DNA of 55,229 bases, taken from NCBI GenBank assembly GCA_021776775.1, contig JAJFFE010000369.1, positions 1 through 55,229 of the forward strand, written 5' to 3'. This document shows positions 1-8,405 of this stretch, one piece after another. Position 1 is the first letter of the stretch. Each line of letters opens with the position of its first letter. The notes beneath the pieces are model-generated. The model was not told where the DNA came from. It saw only the letters and a program-made list of their open reading frames with translations, and did no database searches. The DNA is from Planctomycetota bacterium (GTDB lineage: Bacteria; Planctomycetota; UBA8108; UBA1146; JAJFFE01). Both the position numbers and the translations under genes were made by a program.

Positions 1-71
1 ACGGGAATCGCAGCCTGTGTTCCGTTGATCATCCCTCGATTGTCCTCCGCTGTCCGCGCTCGGTACGATTG

Positions 72-87
72 GCGCCCTTTCGGGCGC
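72..87 (-). other. short hairpin downstream of the first gene
   Basis: Six perfectly paired G/C bases flank a four-base loop (GAAA when read on the minus strand). It lies about 70 bases beyond the stop of the minus-strand gene at 158-892. No run of T follows it, so it is at best part of a 3' processing or termination signal. Confidence 0.3.
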
Positions 88-157
88 ATAACGACTCCGC
101 CTGATGAATAGTCCGGGCTAGAGGTGCGGCCGGAAAGTGCAGGTGCGGTGACGCGCG

Positions 158-892
158 TCAAAGATCGATGATCGACTTGCCCGCCGTGTTGAGGAACCCG
201 ATGGGAAGGATGAGCTTCAACGAGGCGTCCGAGATATCAGCCTCTATCATGGTGAGCCGACGGGCCGTAATCACGTCCGGTGAGCCAGACTTCGGAGCCG
301 CCTGAGCATACTTACCGTAGACGTGCACTCTCTTCTTCTCCGTCAGCCGCGAGACGTTCGACGGTGAGAAGACGGCGACGGTCTGTTTTCCGTCAACGTC
401 CAACTCGACCTCCCCGAGTAGCCATGTCTTCTCGTCCTTGCGAACGACGGTCCCCTGGTGCCAGGCGTAACCCTTCTTCGCACTACGTTTCTTGGTGAGT
501 TGTGGCTTATGGAACTCACCGGTCGCGATTGCCGCCACCTTCTCCAGGCGACGAACCTCTCTCTTTTGCTCGAGCTTTGCGAGCACCCAGACGATCGATC
601 TCGGACTGAGTTCGTTCAATCGTTGGACGTCGAGAATTCGCATGGGCGTAGACTTGTCGAACTGGACACGCGCCCGCTTCGCGGGCAGAACCTTCGATCG
701 TATTTCGAACTTCCCGTCGGCGAGCTTGACCTCGCCCACCGCTCCGGCCACTCCGATGGGACCTTTCCGCGGCAGATCTGCGGCGGCGTTGAGATCAGCC
801 GCGCTGCAGCGACCGGTCGCACTCTGAAGCGACACTGACAGCAACAAAGTCCACGCGCCGATGGCGAGCCGCCAAGACAAACTAGGCTGCAT
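158..892 (-). CDS. secreted protein of unknown function
   Basis: This encodes 244 residues that I do not recognise as a characterised family. Residues 1-32 look like a Sec signal peptide (basic start, hydrophobic WTLLLSVSL core, cleavage near CSA-ADL). The mature part is basic and seems to hold two similar beta-rich units (about 50-120 and 140-225), each with a pattern of short strands ending in a statement such as VHVYGKYAQ. That arrangement is reminiscent of small OB-like domains such as DUF5666, but the resemblance is weak. The ATG is preceded by AAAGGGG at good spacing. It stands alone, about 90 bases downstream of the amidohydrolase gene on the same strand. Confidence 0.75.
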   Translation of the reverse strand: MQPSLSWRLAIGAWTLLLSVSLQSATGRCSAADLNAAADLPRKGPIGVAGAVGEVKLADGKFEIRSKVLPAKRARVQFDKSTPMRILDVQRLNELSPRSIVWVLAKLEQKREVRRLEKVAAIATGEFHKPQLTKKRSAKKGYAWHQGTVVRKDEKTWLLGEVELDVDGKQTVAVFSPSNVSRLTEKKRVHVYGKYAQAAPKSGSPDVITARRLTMIEADISDASLKLILPIGFLNTAGKSIIDL

Positions 893-982
893 AGGTGAGC
901 CCCTTTGTTTCGTCCTGCCGAGGGAGGGATAACGGCGAGGATCTAAAACACCGCGTCCATCGTAGCGGGATGGAGCGAAGGC

Positions 983-1816
983 TCAAGAGGAGCGGCCTGG
1001 AGTGATCCAATCCGCGTACAGTTCCGGGCGACGATCCCTAAGGAACAGCGTTCTGGCGTGGGAGTCAGCCGCGGTGGAGAGTTCGATCTCGGCGATCAAA
1101 GTCTCCTCGGTACCCGATCCAGCTCTGGCGACGACTCGACCCTCGGGATCGCAGACGAACGATTCGCCGGCAAAGCGAAGTTGAGCTTCGTCTCCCACTC
1201 GATTGACCAACGCGGTGAAGTATCCGTTCTGAAATGCCGCAACTCGCATCTCGGCTTCGAACAGCCCTTCTGGCCATTCACCAGCGGCGCCCGCCTGAGG
1301 AACCACCACCAGCTCTGCCCCCGCGACCCCCAGCGCCCGCATGTACTCTGGATAGTGTCGGTCGTAGCAAATGGCGACACCGAGCTTCCCGAACCGCGTA
1401 TCGAATACCGAAGCGCCGCGGTCTCCCGGAGCGTAGTAGCCTTGCTCGAAGAAGAGTGGGTAGTCCGTGATGTGGACCATTCGTGTCACGCCGAGCAGCG
1501 TGCCATCGGCATCGATCACCGGCGATGAGTCGTAGGTCGCGTCACCATCCCGCTCGAACAGGTTGAGCACTATGACGACGCCGAGTTCGCGGGCCAACGT
1601 GGCGAATCGATCGGTGGTCGGCCCAGGGATAGTCTCGGCGAGTTCCAGTTCGGCGTTGGTCGCAGGCTGTTGCGGATAGAACAGGTCGAAGGCGAGTTCC
1701 GCGAACGCGACGACGTTGGCACCGGAAGCCGCGGCCGCTCGCACTGCCGCAACACCACGCTCCCGGTTGGCCTCTCGATCTGACGAGGCCGACTGCTGGA
1801 CCAATGCGATCTTCAT
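983..1816 (-). CDS. nitrilase-superfamily carbon-nitrogen hydrolase (AguB-like)
   Basis: The 277 residues cover the full nitrilase fold and are closest in pattern to N-carbamoylputrescine amidase (polyamine synthesis) and related amidohydrolases. Glu40 (AFAELAFDLF) and the nucleophile Cys150 (VAICYDRHYPE) are in place. The usual catalytic Lys motif (YRKxHIP) is instead TRMVHIT, placing Met at residue 113 where Lys is expected. Related sequences with TRMVHI may form a coherent subfamily, so the substrate should not be assumed to be carbamoylputrescine. AAGGCAACGA precedes the ATG. The stop of the upstream helicase gene is only 32 bases away, so the two are probably cotranscribed. The protein is cytoplasmic. 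Confidence 0.88.
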   Translation of the reverse strand: MKIALVQQSASSDREANRERGVAAVRAAAASGANVVAFAELAFDLFYPQQPATNAELELAETIPGPTTDRFATLARELGVVIVLNLFERDGDATYDSSPVIDADGTLLGVTRMVHITDYPLFFEQGYYAPGDRGASVFDTRFGKLGVAICYDRHYPEYMRALGVAGAELVVVPQAGAAGEWPEGLFEAEMRVAAFQNGYFTALVNRVGDEAQLRFAGESFVCDPEGRVVARAGSGTEETLIAEIELSTAADSHARTLFLRDRRPELYADWITPGRSS

Positions 1817-1848
1817 TCGTTGCCTTGGCTTTCGGGACAGCTTCGACG

Positions 1849-3867
1849 TTATTTCGGGATGGTCCCACGAAGCTGAGCCATGAAGTCTTGGTACTGCTCT
1901 TCGCTGACCGGCTCATCGTCCTGGCGAGCGACATCTTTGCGCACGACGAGCTCTTCCGGAATCTCGGTCACGAATCGGCTCTCGAGCGTGTCGACTTCTT
2001 TTCCGAACCGACGCCGTGACACCGATCGCGTCATGAGTAGCTCGTCCATAGCGCGAGTCATCGCGACGTAGAAGAGACGCCGCTCTTCGTCGATCGCCAT
2101 TTCGCCGCCCTCCTGCACAGACTTTTTGTGAGGAATCAGATCGTCGTCGATGCCGACCAAGGTCACCCGCTTGAACTCGAGCCCCTTCGATCCGTGGAAC
2201 GTAATCATGGACAACGTGTCTTCCTCTTCGCCCGTGCCGTCGTCCTTGCGAGAGTCGAGCGTTAGGCCATTGAGGAACTCGTGGAGCTTGCCGGGCCCCT
2301 TGCGCTCTTGGTGGCGGCCGACGATCTCGAGCACGAATTCGACGCTCCGGTTGCGCGCTTCGTAGTCGTGAGCGTCCGAAGACATCTCTCGCATCGCCTG
2401 ATCGTAGCCGACCTCTTCGAGTAACCCACGCAACGCACCGATGCCGTCGAGTTCCACCCTGTCGGTCGCGGATTCCATGGCGTCGACGAGGTTATCGGCG
2501 CCCTGGCGCGCAGTGGACGAGATCCCGGGAATCTCGTCGAGCCGCTTCAGGGAGTCGACGATCGAAACTCGGTTTCCGCGCGCAAACGTATCGAGTTTCT
2601 CTCGACTCCCCGTTCCCCAACCTCGCTTCGGTGTGTTGAGAATTCGCAGCGCCGCAATGTCATCGTGAGGTGTCACCAAGAGCTTCAGATAAGCCAGGAC
2701 GTCTCGCACCTCGCGCCGGTCGAAGAACGAGCGGCCACCGATCACCGTGTAGGGGATCTGGAAGAATCTGAGCTTCTCCTCGAACGGGCGCGCTTGAATA
2801 GACGAGCGCAACAAGATCGCCTGATCGCTGTACGGGATACCGCGAATCTTGGCATTGCGGATACGCGCAACGACGTCTTCTGCCTCTAGCGCTTCGTTTT
2901 CGAACGACAGATAATGAATCGGCCGCCCCTCCTCCCGCATCGAGATCATCGACTTGGGGTGCCGCTTGTTGTTATTCGAGATGACAGCGTTCGCGGCCTC
3001 TAGAATCGAGCGAACGGACCGATAGTTGGCTTCGAGCGTGATGACGTCTGCGCGAGGAAAGTCCTTCTTGAAGGACAAGATCTTCTCGACCTCGGCTCCG
3101 CGGAAGGCGTAGATCGATTGGTCGTCATCGCCAACGACCGTCAGGTTCTCGGCCTCGCCGGCGAGCAACCTGGAGAAGTGATACTGAGCGGTGTTGGAGT
3201 CCTGGTACTCGTCGACCAGCACGCAGTCGAACCGGTTCGTCCACCGCTCGCGAACTTCGTCGTGTTCACGAATCAATCGCACGGGTAGATAGATCAAGTC
3301 GTCGAAGTCGACCGCGTTGAGCGACTGTAGGCGCTCCTGGTAACGCGTGTAAACCCGCGCGCGAATGTAAGTGACGTCGTCGTCGGCCTCTTCGAGCGCG
3401 TCGACGGGAGAGACGAAACGCGCCTTCCACCGAGAGATCTCGCGCGCGGCTTGCTCGAGGTTTTTCTCCGCCTCGCCCACGCCGACGATGGACCGCATCT
3501 CCTCGGTCAGGATGCCGCGGCTGTCCGAAGCGTCGTAGATAGGGAAGTTTGCACGATACCCGAGTGTCTCGTGCTCGATTCTCAGAATTCGAAAGCCGAG
3601 TGAATGGAAGGTGGAGAGCCACGGAACCGGGTCGAGATCGGGATACATGCGAAGAAGACGCTCTTTCATCTCCTTCGCCGCCTTGTTGGTGAACGTAATC
3701 CCGACGATACGATCGCCGCTCATTCCGTTCTTGATCAAGTGCGCCATCCGATAGGTGATGACCCGGGTCTTACCACTGCCCGCTCCGGCGAGAACCAACA
3801 GAGGGCCATCACCGGCGACGACAGCACGATGCTGCGCTTCGTTGAGAACGCTGAGATCGAGACGCAA
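1849..3867 (-). CDS. UvrD/Rep/PcrA-family ATP-dependent DNA helicase (SF1A)
   Basis: This is a 3'-5' superfamily 1 helicase acting in DNA repair or replication restart. The start chosen is TTG at 3867 (product MRLDLSVLNEAQHRAV), which has GAGG eight bases upstream. The open frame runs back to 4320, but that extension is unlike any helicase and overlaps the divergent gene. The resulting 672 residues are normal for the family. Visible motifs are the Q-motif region LNEAQ, Walker A GAGSGKT (28-34), motif Ia TFTNKAAKEM, motif II VDEYQD, motif III GDDDQSIYAFRGA, motif V TFHGSKGLEF and motif VI RRLFYVAMTRA. I cannot separate UvrD from Rep or PcrA by eye. Confidence 0.95.
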   Translation of the reverse strand: MRLDLSVLNEAQHRAVVAGDGPLLVLAGAGSGKTRVITYRMAHLIKNGMSGDRIVGITFTNKAAKEMKERLLRMYPDLDPVPWLSTFHSLGFRILRIEHETLGYRANFPIYDASDSRGILTEEMRSIVGVGEAEKNLEQAAREISRWKARFVSPVDALEEADDDVTYIRARVYTRYQERLQSLNAVDFDDLIYLPVRLIREHDEVRERWTNRFDCVLVDEYQDSNTAQYHFSRLLAGEAENLTVVGDDDQSIYAFRGAEVEKILSFKKDFPRADVITLEANYRSVRSILEAANAVISNNNKRHPKSMISMREEGRPIHYLSFENEALEAEDVVARIRNAKIRGIPYSDQAILLRSSIQARPFEEKLRFFQIPYTVIGGRSFFDRREVRDVLAYLKLLVTPHDDIAALRILNTPKRGWGTGSREKLDTFARGNRVSIVDSLKRLDEIPGISSTARQGADNLVDAMESATDRVELDGIGALRGLLEEVGYDQAMREMSSDAHDYEARNRSVEFVLEIVGRHQERKGPGKLHEFLNGLTLDSRKDDGTGEEEDTLSMITFHGSKGLEFKRVTLVGIDDDLIPHKKSVQEGGEMAIDEERRLFYVAMTRAMDELLMTRSVSRRRFGKEVDTLESRFVTEIPEELVVRKDVARQDDEPVSEEQYQDFMAQLRGTIPK

Positions 3868-4038
3868 GTGATAGTCCTCGTGCGTAGTCGGGATGCGGCG
3901 GGCATCGTGGATGGGGCGTGGGATCCTAACGCGGGTCGCTGCGTCGGTCGAGCACTCGTGCGACCGAAATACCTTCGATCCGCCTCTCCGCTGGCTTATC
4001 CTCGTAGGGACAAATTGATTCGAAGGTGAGGACCTCCA

Positions 4039-5004
4039 TTGGAACGTCGTGACTTCTTGAAAGTTGGAGCGCTCGCGGGCGCAGGTGCATTGGTGGGTCG
4101 CCTCGACGGGGCCAGCGTTTCGCGCCAGGTGAACACCAAACCGATCGTGGTGTCGACTTGGAATCATGGAATGAAGTGCAATCAAGGAGCACTTCAGATC
4201 TTGCAAGTTGGCGGAACCGCCGTCGATGCAGTCGAGCTCGGCGTGTCGATCGTCGAAAAGGACCCGACGACCACGAGCGTCGGATACGGCGGACTGCCGA
4301 ACGCCGAAGGCGTCGTGCAACTCGACGCGGCGATCATGGACGGGTTGAGCATGGAGGTTGGTTCAGTTGCCGGCCTCGAGAAGATCAAACACCCGGTCCA
4401 GGTCGCGCGAAAAGTCATGACCGATTCACCGCACGTCCTTCTCGTCGGCGACGGCGCGCGACGCTTCGCGGTCAGTCACGGCTTTAAGGAAGAGAACCTG
4501 CTCACCGAGGGAGCTAAAAAGCAGTGGCTCGCGTGGAAGAGCGGCAAGAAGATGAAGGTCGACACCCACGACACCATCGGAGCTCTGGCCATCGACCGCG
4601 GCGGTCTCATGGCCGCGGCGTGCACAACCAGCGGCCTGGCGTGGAAGATTCCGGGGCGCGTCGGTGATTCGCCCATCGTCGGGGCCGGCCTCTACTGCGA
4701 CGGTGAAGTCGGCGGCTGTGTGGCCACCGGGTACGGCGAGGAAGTCCTGAAGATCTGCGGATCGTTCCTGGTCGTCGAACTGATGCGTCAAGGGCGCTCG
4801 CCACAAGAAGCGGTCGAGGCTGCACTAGACCGGATGATCAAACGCGACGCCGCCAACGCGGGCAAGCTTACTGCGTTTCTTGCGCTGCGATCCGACGGGG
4901 CGGTTGGGCACGCGTCGACCTCGCCCGGGTTCCAAGTGGCGATGTCACGAGAAGGCAAACACGATCTGCTCGAGTCGCCAAGCCGCGTCAAGAAGAAGGG
5001 CTAG
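4039..5004 (+). CDS. Tat-exported glycosylasparaginase / isoaspartyl peptidase (Ntn-hydrolase)
   Basis: This belongs to the N4-(beta-N-acetylglucosaminyl)-L-asparaginase family, self-cleaving N-terminal-nucleophile hydrolases that release aspartate from glyco-asparagine or isoaspartyl bonds. The N-terminus ERRDFLKVGALAGAGALVG is a twin-arginine signal, so the enzyme is likely exported folded. The nucleophile is Thr179 in THDTIGALA; WNHG near residue 41 and the glycine-rich GDSPIVGAGLYCD match the family. Length 321 is normal. The start is TTG at 4039, preceded by GAGGACC. Its 3' end lies just before the gamma-glutamyltransferase gene, suggesting cotranscription of two amide-bond hydrolases working outside the cytoplasm. 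The gene is divergent from the helicase. Confidence 0.92.
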   Translation: MERRDFLKVGALAGAGALVGRLDGASVSRQVNTKPIVVSTWNHGMKCNQGALQILQVGGTAVDAVELGVSIVEKDPTTTSVGYGGLPNAEGVVQLDAAIMDGLSMEVGSVAGLEKIKHPVQVARKVMTDSPHVLLVGDGARRFAVSHGFKEENLLTEGAKKQWLAWKSGKKMKVDTHDTIGALAIDRGGLMAAACTTSGLAWKIPGRVGDSPIVGAGLYCDGEVGGCVATGYGEEVLKICGSFLVVELMRQGRSPQEAVEAALDRMIKRDAANAGKLTAFLALRSDGAVGHASTSPGFQVAMSREGKHDLLESPSRVKKKG

Positions 5005-5013
5005 GTGCCTCAC

Positions 5014-6726
5014 ATGAGCCAGTCGCGAACCTGCTACCTCCTCATCTGCTTGTTGCTGAGTTGCGCGGTGAATCAAGCGGGTGCCGCCGATCCTCCGGCC
5101 GTCGAAGCGAAGAACGGAATGGTCGTCGCGGCCGAACCGCTGGCCGCCGAAGCCGGTGTGGAAATGTTGCGCCGCGGCGGCAATGCAATCGACGCCGCCG
5201 TGGCTACCGGGTTCTGCCTTGCGGTGACCTATCCGGTGGCAGGTAACCTCGGCGGCGGCGGTTTCTTGGTCGCGACGCTGCCCACGGACGCCGGAGCGCA
5301 AACGATTGCGTTGGACTTCCGGGAAACGGCGCCGGCGGCCGCCCACGCGCGGCTCTACATCGACGCCGTCGCCGCAGGAAAAACGAACGCCTCGACTCTC
5401 GGCCACCTGGCGGCCGGAGTGCCCGGCAGCGTCGCAGGACTCCTGTACGCGCTGGAGAAGTGGGGAACGCTCGAGCGGCGGACCGTCCTCGAGCCAGCGA
5501 TTCGACTTGCCCGAGAGGGCTTCCTTCTCCCACGTCGCACTCACCAGTTCTTAGCGTCCGCGTCGATTGCCTCGGCGATGAGTCAGTTTTCCGCGACGCG
5601 CGCGGTCTTCTATCCCAACGGCTCTGCTCCCGCGGAAGGCAGCGTGTTCAAACAGCCCGACCTCGCTGAGACGCTGACACGAATCGCGAACGACGGCCGC
5701 GCTGGCTTCTACCAAGGGAAGACAGCGGAGTTACTCGAGAAAGAGATGAAGCGCGGCGGCGGCATCATGACCCGCGCCGACCTCGCCAACTATCGACCGA
5801 TTGAACGAAAGCCGATCGAGTTTAGTTTTCGCGACTATCGAATCGTGTCGATGCCGCCCCCCTCGTCGGGCGGAGTCTGCCTGCAACAGATGTTGGGGAT
5901 GCTCTCCACGTTTCCGTTGGAAGAGTTCGGGCACAACTCGTCGGCCTCGATTCACGTCATCGCAGAATCCATGCGGAGATCGTTCGCGGATCGCAATCGC
6001 TTTCTCGGTGATCCCGACTTCCACGAACTGCCGCTCACTCGCTTGACCTCTCCGAGTCATATCCAAGCTCAGTCGAAGACGATCAAACCGAACGCCGCGT
6101 CGTCGTCGAAGGAAGTCCTGTCGGGCGCCTCCGCTCGCGAGAAAGAGCAGACCACCCACTACTCGGTTGTCGATCGAAACGGCGGCGCGGTATCCGTGAC
6201 GACGACACTGAACGGCGCTTTCGGAAGCAAGGCTGTCGTCGCGGGAGCCGGATTCTTGCTGAACAACGAAATGGATGACTTTGCCACGGAGCCAGGCAAG
6301 CCCAACCTCTACGGACTGGTACAAGGAGAGGTCAACGCCGTCGGCCCCGGACGACGCCCGCTGTCATCGATGACGCCGACGATCGTGCTCGACTCCGGCG
6401 GTCGGGTTCGACACGTGCTTGGCACGCCGGGCGGGCCGACGATCATCACCAACGTCTTGCAGGTGCTCCTGAACCTGGTGGTATATCGACTTGCTCCGCA
6501 AGCGGCCGTCAACGCTCCGAAATTTCATCACCAGTGCCTGCCAGATCGACTCGACCTCGAGCCCGGTTTGCCCAAAGATGTCTGGTCCGCCCTCGAACGG
6601 CGCGGGCACAACTTGAAGGAACGCAGCGCAATAGGCGACTTTCAACTGATCAGCCGAGAGCCGACGACCGGGACTCTTTACGGCGCAAGCGATCCCCGCG
6701 GCGGCGGCGCAGCGCGCGGGCACTAG
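5014..6726 (+). CDS. ggt: gamma-glutamyltransferase / glutathione hydrolase
   Basis: GGT cleaves or transfers the gamma-glutamyl group of glutathione in the periplasm after autocatalytic cleavage into two subunits. Residues 1-25 form a signal peptide (ICLLLSCAVNQAGA). Family markers are GNAIDAAVA, NLGGGGF, PPSSGG and the autoprocessing site EQTTHYSVVD, where the first Thr (residue 380 from this start) becomes the N-terminal nucleophile. The later GRRPLSSMTP and GGPTIITNV are also typical. Start choice is uncertain: ATG at 5014 or GTG at 5005 directly after the upstream stop; AAGGG at 4996-5000 could serve either. Length (about 570) is standard. It is probably in one operon with the asparaginase. 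Confidence 0.95.
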   Translation: MSQSRTCYLLICLLLSCAVNQAGAADPPAVEAKNGMVVAAEPLAAEAGVEMLRRGGNAIDAAVATGFCLAVTYPVAGNLGGGGFLVATLPTDAGAQTIALDFRETAPAAAHARLYIDAVAAGKTNASTLGHLAAGVPGSVAGLLYALEKWGTLERRTVLEPAIRLAREGFLLPRRTHQFLASASIASAMSQFSATRAVFYPNGSAPAEGSVFKQPDLAETLTRIANDGRAGFYQGKTAELLEKEMKRGGGIMTRADLANYRPIERKPIEFSFRDYRIVSMPPPSSGGVCLQQMLGMLSTFPLEEFGHNSSASIHVIAESMRRSFADRNRFLGDPDFHELPLTRLTSPSHIQAQSKTIKPNAASSSKEVLSGASAREKEQTTHYSVVDRNGGAVSVTTTLNGAFGSKAVVAGAGFLLNNEMDDFATEPGKPNLYGLVQGEVNAVGPGRRPLSSMTPTIVLDSGGRVRHVLGTPGGPTIITNVLQVLLNLVVYRLAPQAAVNAPKFHHQCLPDRLDLEPGLPKDVWSALERRGHNLKERSAIGDFQLISREPTTGTLYGASDPRGGGAARGH

Positions 6727-6757
6727 AATAAGCGACACACTCGAGGAAGGACCTCCG

Positions 6758-7507
6758 ATGCTCTCCGGCGCAAGCTTCATTCTCTTCGCGGCTCTCAGCC
6801 ATACGACCTGCCTGAGTCCACCCACGCCGGATGACGGCACATACCCGACTTTTTGGTCGTACTCGTACGCCGCTCATGACAAGGCGAAGAAGTCTCGAAC
6901 CGGAATCCTGTGGTGGTTCCCGGTCAAAGGGACCAGTGACGAACACGAGATCTTCAGCCAAGAGGCCATGAACGAGCTGTCCACTCGAATCGTAGTCGTC
7001 AACGTCAACGAGAAGTGCACGGACAAGGACTCGCTGAGGAAGATGTACTCGGTGCCCGACAAGTATCCGACGTTCGTCATGACGGACTACTACGGAAACC
7101 CGATCGCTGCGCCCATGGTCTTGAAGCGCGGCATCGGACAGAAAGTCGACCCCAAGAAGCACTTCGAGAAGCCTCTGAAGAACGTTCAGAACTGGGTCGA
7201 CGCGCAGCGTTCCAAACTCGCAAAGGACATCGCCAAGCTCGAGAAGGATTTGAAAAGGAACAAGTACCGGAAGTCCATTCCGGCGCTTCAGAAGATCCTG
7301 CAACTCAAGGGATTCAAGGCTGTCGACAAGGCGCAAGTGATGATGACCAACGCGCTCGACGCCGGCCGCTCCGCTATCAAGAAAGCCGAGCGCTCGGACA
7401 ACGATGACGCGATCAAGCAGCTGAAGAAAGTCGTCAAGGACTTCGCTGACACCGAGGTTGAGAAGGAAGCAAAGGCGGCCCTCGCGAAACTTCAAGGCGA
7501 AGGCTAG
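6758..7507 (+). CDS. exported thioredoxin-like protein without the redox cysteines
   Basis: This has 249 residues and a hydrophobic N-terminus (ASFILFAALSH) that probably directs export. Residues about 45-120 look like a thioredoxin fold: a strand GILWWFP, then helix, strand IVVVNVN and the cis-proline-like KYPTFVMTD. There is no CxxC after the first strand, so thiol exchange is not expected. Residues 140-249 are Lys-rich helices that may form a coiled coil or TPR-like hairpins. GGAAGGACC precedes the ATG. The gene follows ggt by about 30 bases and is four bases from the HAD gene, so it is in the middle of an operon. No function can be named. Confidence 0.8.
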   Translation: MLSGASFILFAALSHTTCLSPPTPDDGTYPTFWSYSYAAHDKAKKSRTGILWWFPVKGTSDEHEIFSQEAMNELSTRIVVVNVNEKCTDKDSLRKMYSVPDKYPTFVMTDYYGNPIAAPMVLKRGIGQKVDPKKHFEKPLKNVQNWVDAQRSKLAKDIAKLEKDLKRNKYRKSIPALQKILQLKGFKAVDKAQVMMTNALDAGRSAIKKAERSDNDDAIKQLKKVVKDFADTEVEKEAKAALAKLQGEG

Positions 7508-7511
7508 CCCC

Positions 7512-8201
7512 ATGAAGGCCGTCATCTTCGACCTCTTCGGGACCGTCGTCGCGAACCTCGACCCTCCGCGTCTCGTCGCCGCCATCGATGCGATCGCCGG
7601 AGAACTGGGGGCGCCGCCGGATCTGTTTCGAGAAGCGTGGAGCGAGACGTTTCGCCACCGAATGGATGGGCGACTCCAAGACGGCGAGGATCAGTTTCGC
7701 GACATTCTCGACTCTCTCGGTGTAGCATCGACCGCAACTCAACGCCGTGCAGCGTCTGAAATCCGCCGAGACTTCATGCGCGCTGCCCTCGCGCCCAAGA
7801 AGCACGCCATCGATTGTTTGGAGGAGCTGCGCCGACAAGGATTCAAGATCGGCATGGCAACCGACTGCTCGTCGGAGACTCCGGATCTGTTGTGCGAGAC
7901 GGAACTCGGCTCCCACTTCGAAGTCATCGCGTCGTCTGCGCACTTGCGCGTGACGAAACCAGACCCGCGCATGTACGACCACGTACTCACGGGGCTGGGC
8001 GTCTCGGGTAGCGACTGCATCTACGTCGGCGATGGCAATTCCGAGGAACTCGTCGGCGCCAAGCGCCACGGCATGCTCACCGTCTGGGTAGACAACGGCG
8101 ACCAGCAACATTGGCGGGAGCGCTTCGTCCCCGAGGGCGACCACGAAATCCGCTGCCTATCGGAACTGGTCAGCCTCGCTGACGCCGCGCGACGCGGTTG
8201 A
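7512..8201 (+). CDS. HAD-superfamily hydrolase (haloacid dehalogenase-like phosphatase)
   Basis: A cytoplasmic HAD hydrolase of 229 residues. Motif I is FDLFGTVV (nucleophile Asp8; Phe at the third position of DxFGT, as in many subfamily IA members), motif II is MATDCSSE, the Lys of motif III is in VTKPDPRMY and motif IV is YVGDGNSEEL. A helical cap lies between residues 15 and 90. The start is ATG at 7512 with GAAGG upstream, four bases after the previous stop; a longer frame beginning at 7458 would overlap the upstream gene by 50 bases. The substrate is not evident; phosphoglycolate-type or pyrimidine nucleotidase activity is possible. Confidence 0.92.
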   Translation: MKAVIFDLFGTVVANLDPPRLVAAIDAIAGELGAPPDLFREAWSETFRHRMDGRLQDGEDQFRDILDSLGVASTATQRRAASEIRRDFMRAALAPKKHAIDCLEELRRQGFKIGMATDCSSETPDLLCETELGSHFEVIASSAHLRVTKPDPRMYDHVLTGLGVSGSDCIYVGDGNSEELVGAKRHGMLTVWVDNGDQQHWRERFVPEGDHEIRCLSELVSLADAARRG

Positions 8202-8405
8202 TCGCTACATTTCTGCTGCGCGCCGCTGCTTGACCAGCCCAAATCGCGGGTCGGCTGGAATCGTCCCGGCAGAGCGAGCTCAGCACAAGTCGAGAGAACC
8301 CGCCGAATCGAATTGTGACCGCGGTGGGGTTGGCTAGAATGCCCCGCTTTTCCCAGTTTGACTTCCGCCTGACACTCGTCATTTCCCGCGCTGAGGAGCT
8401 TTGCC

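Noticed and set aside
3868..4320. N-terminal extension of the helicase
   Set aside because: The added 150 residues resemble no helicase, overlap the divergent asparaginase gene, and a TTG with a good ribosome site exists at 3867.
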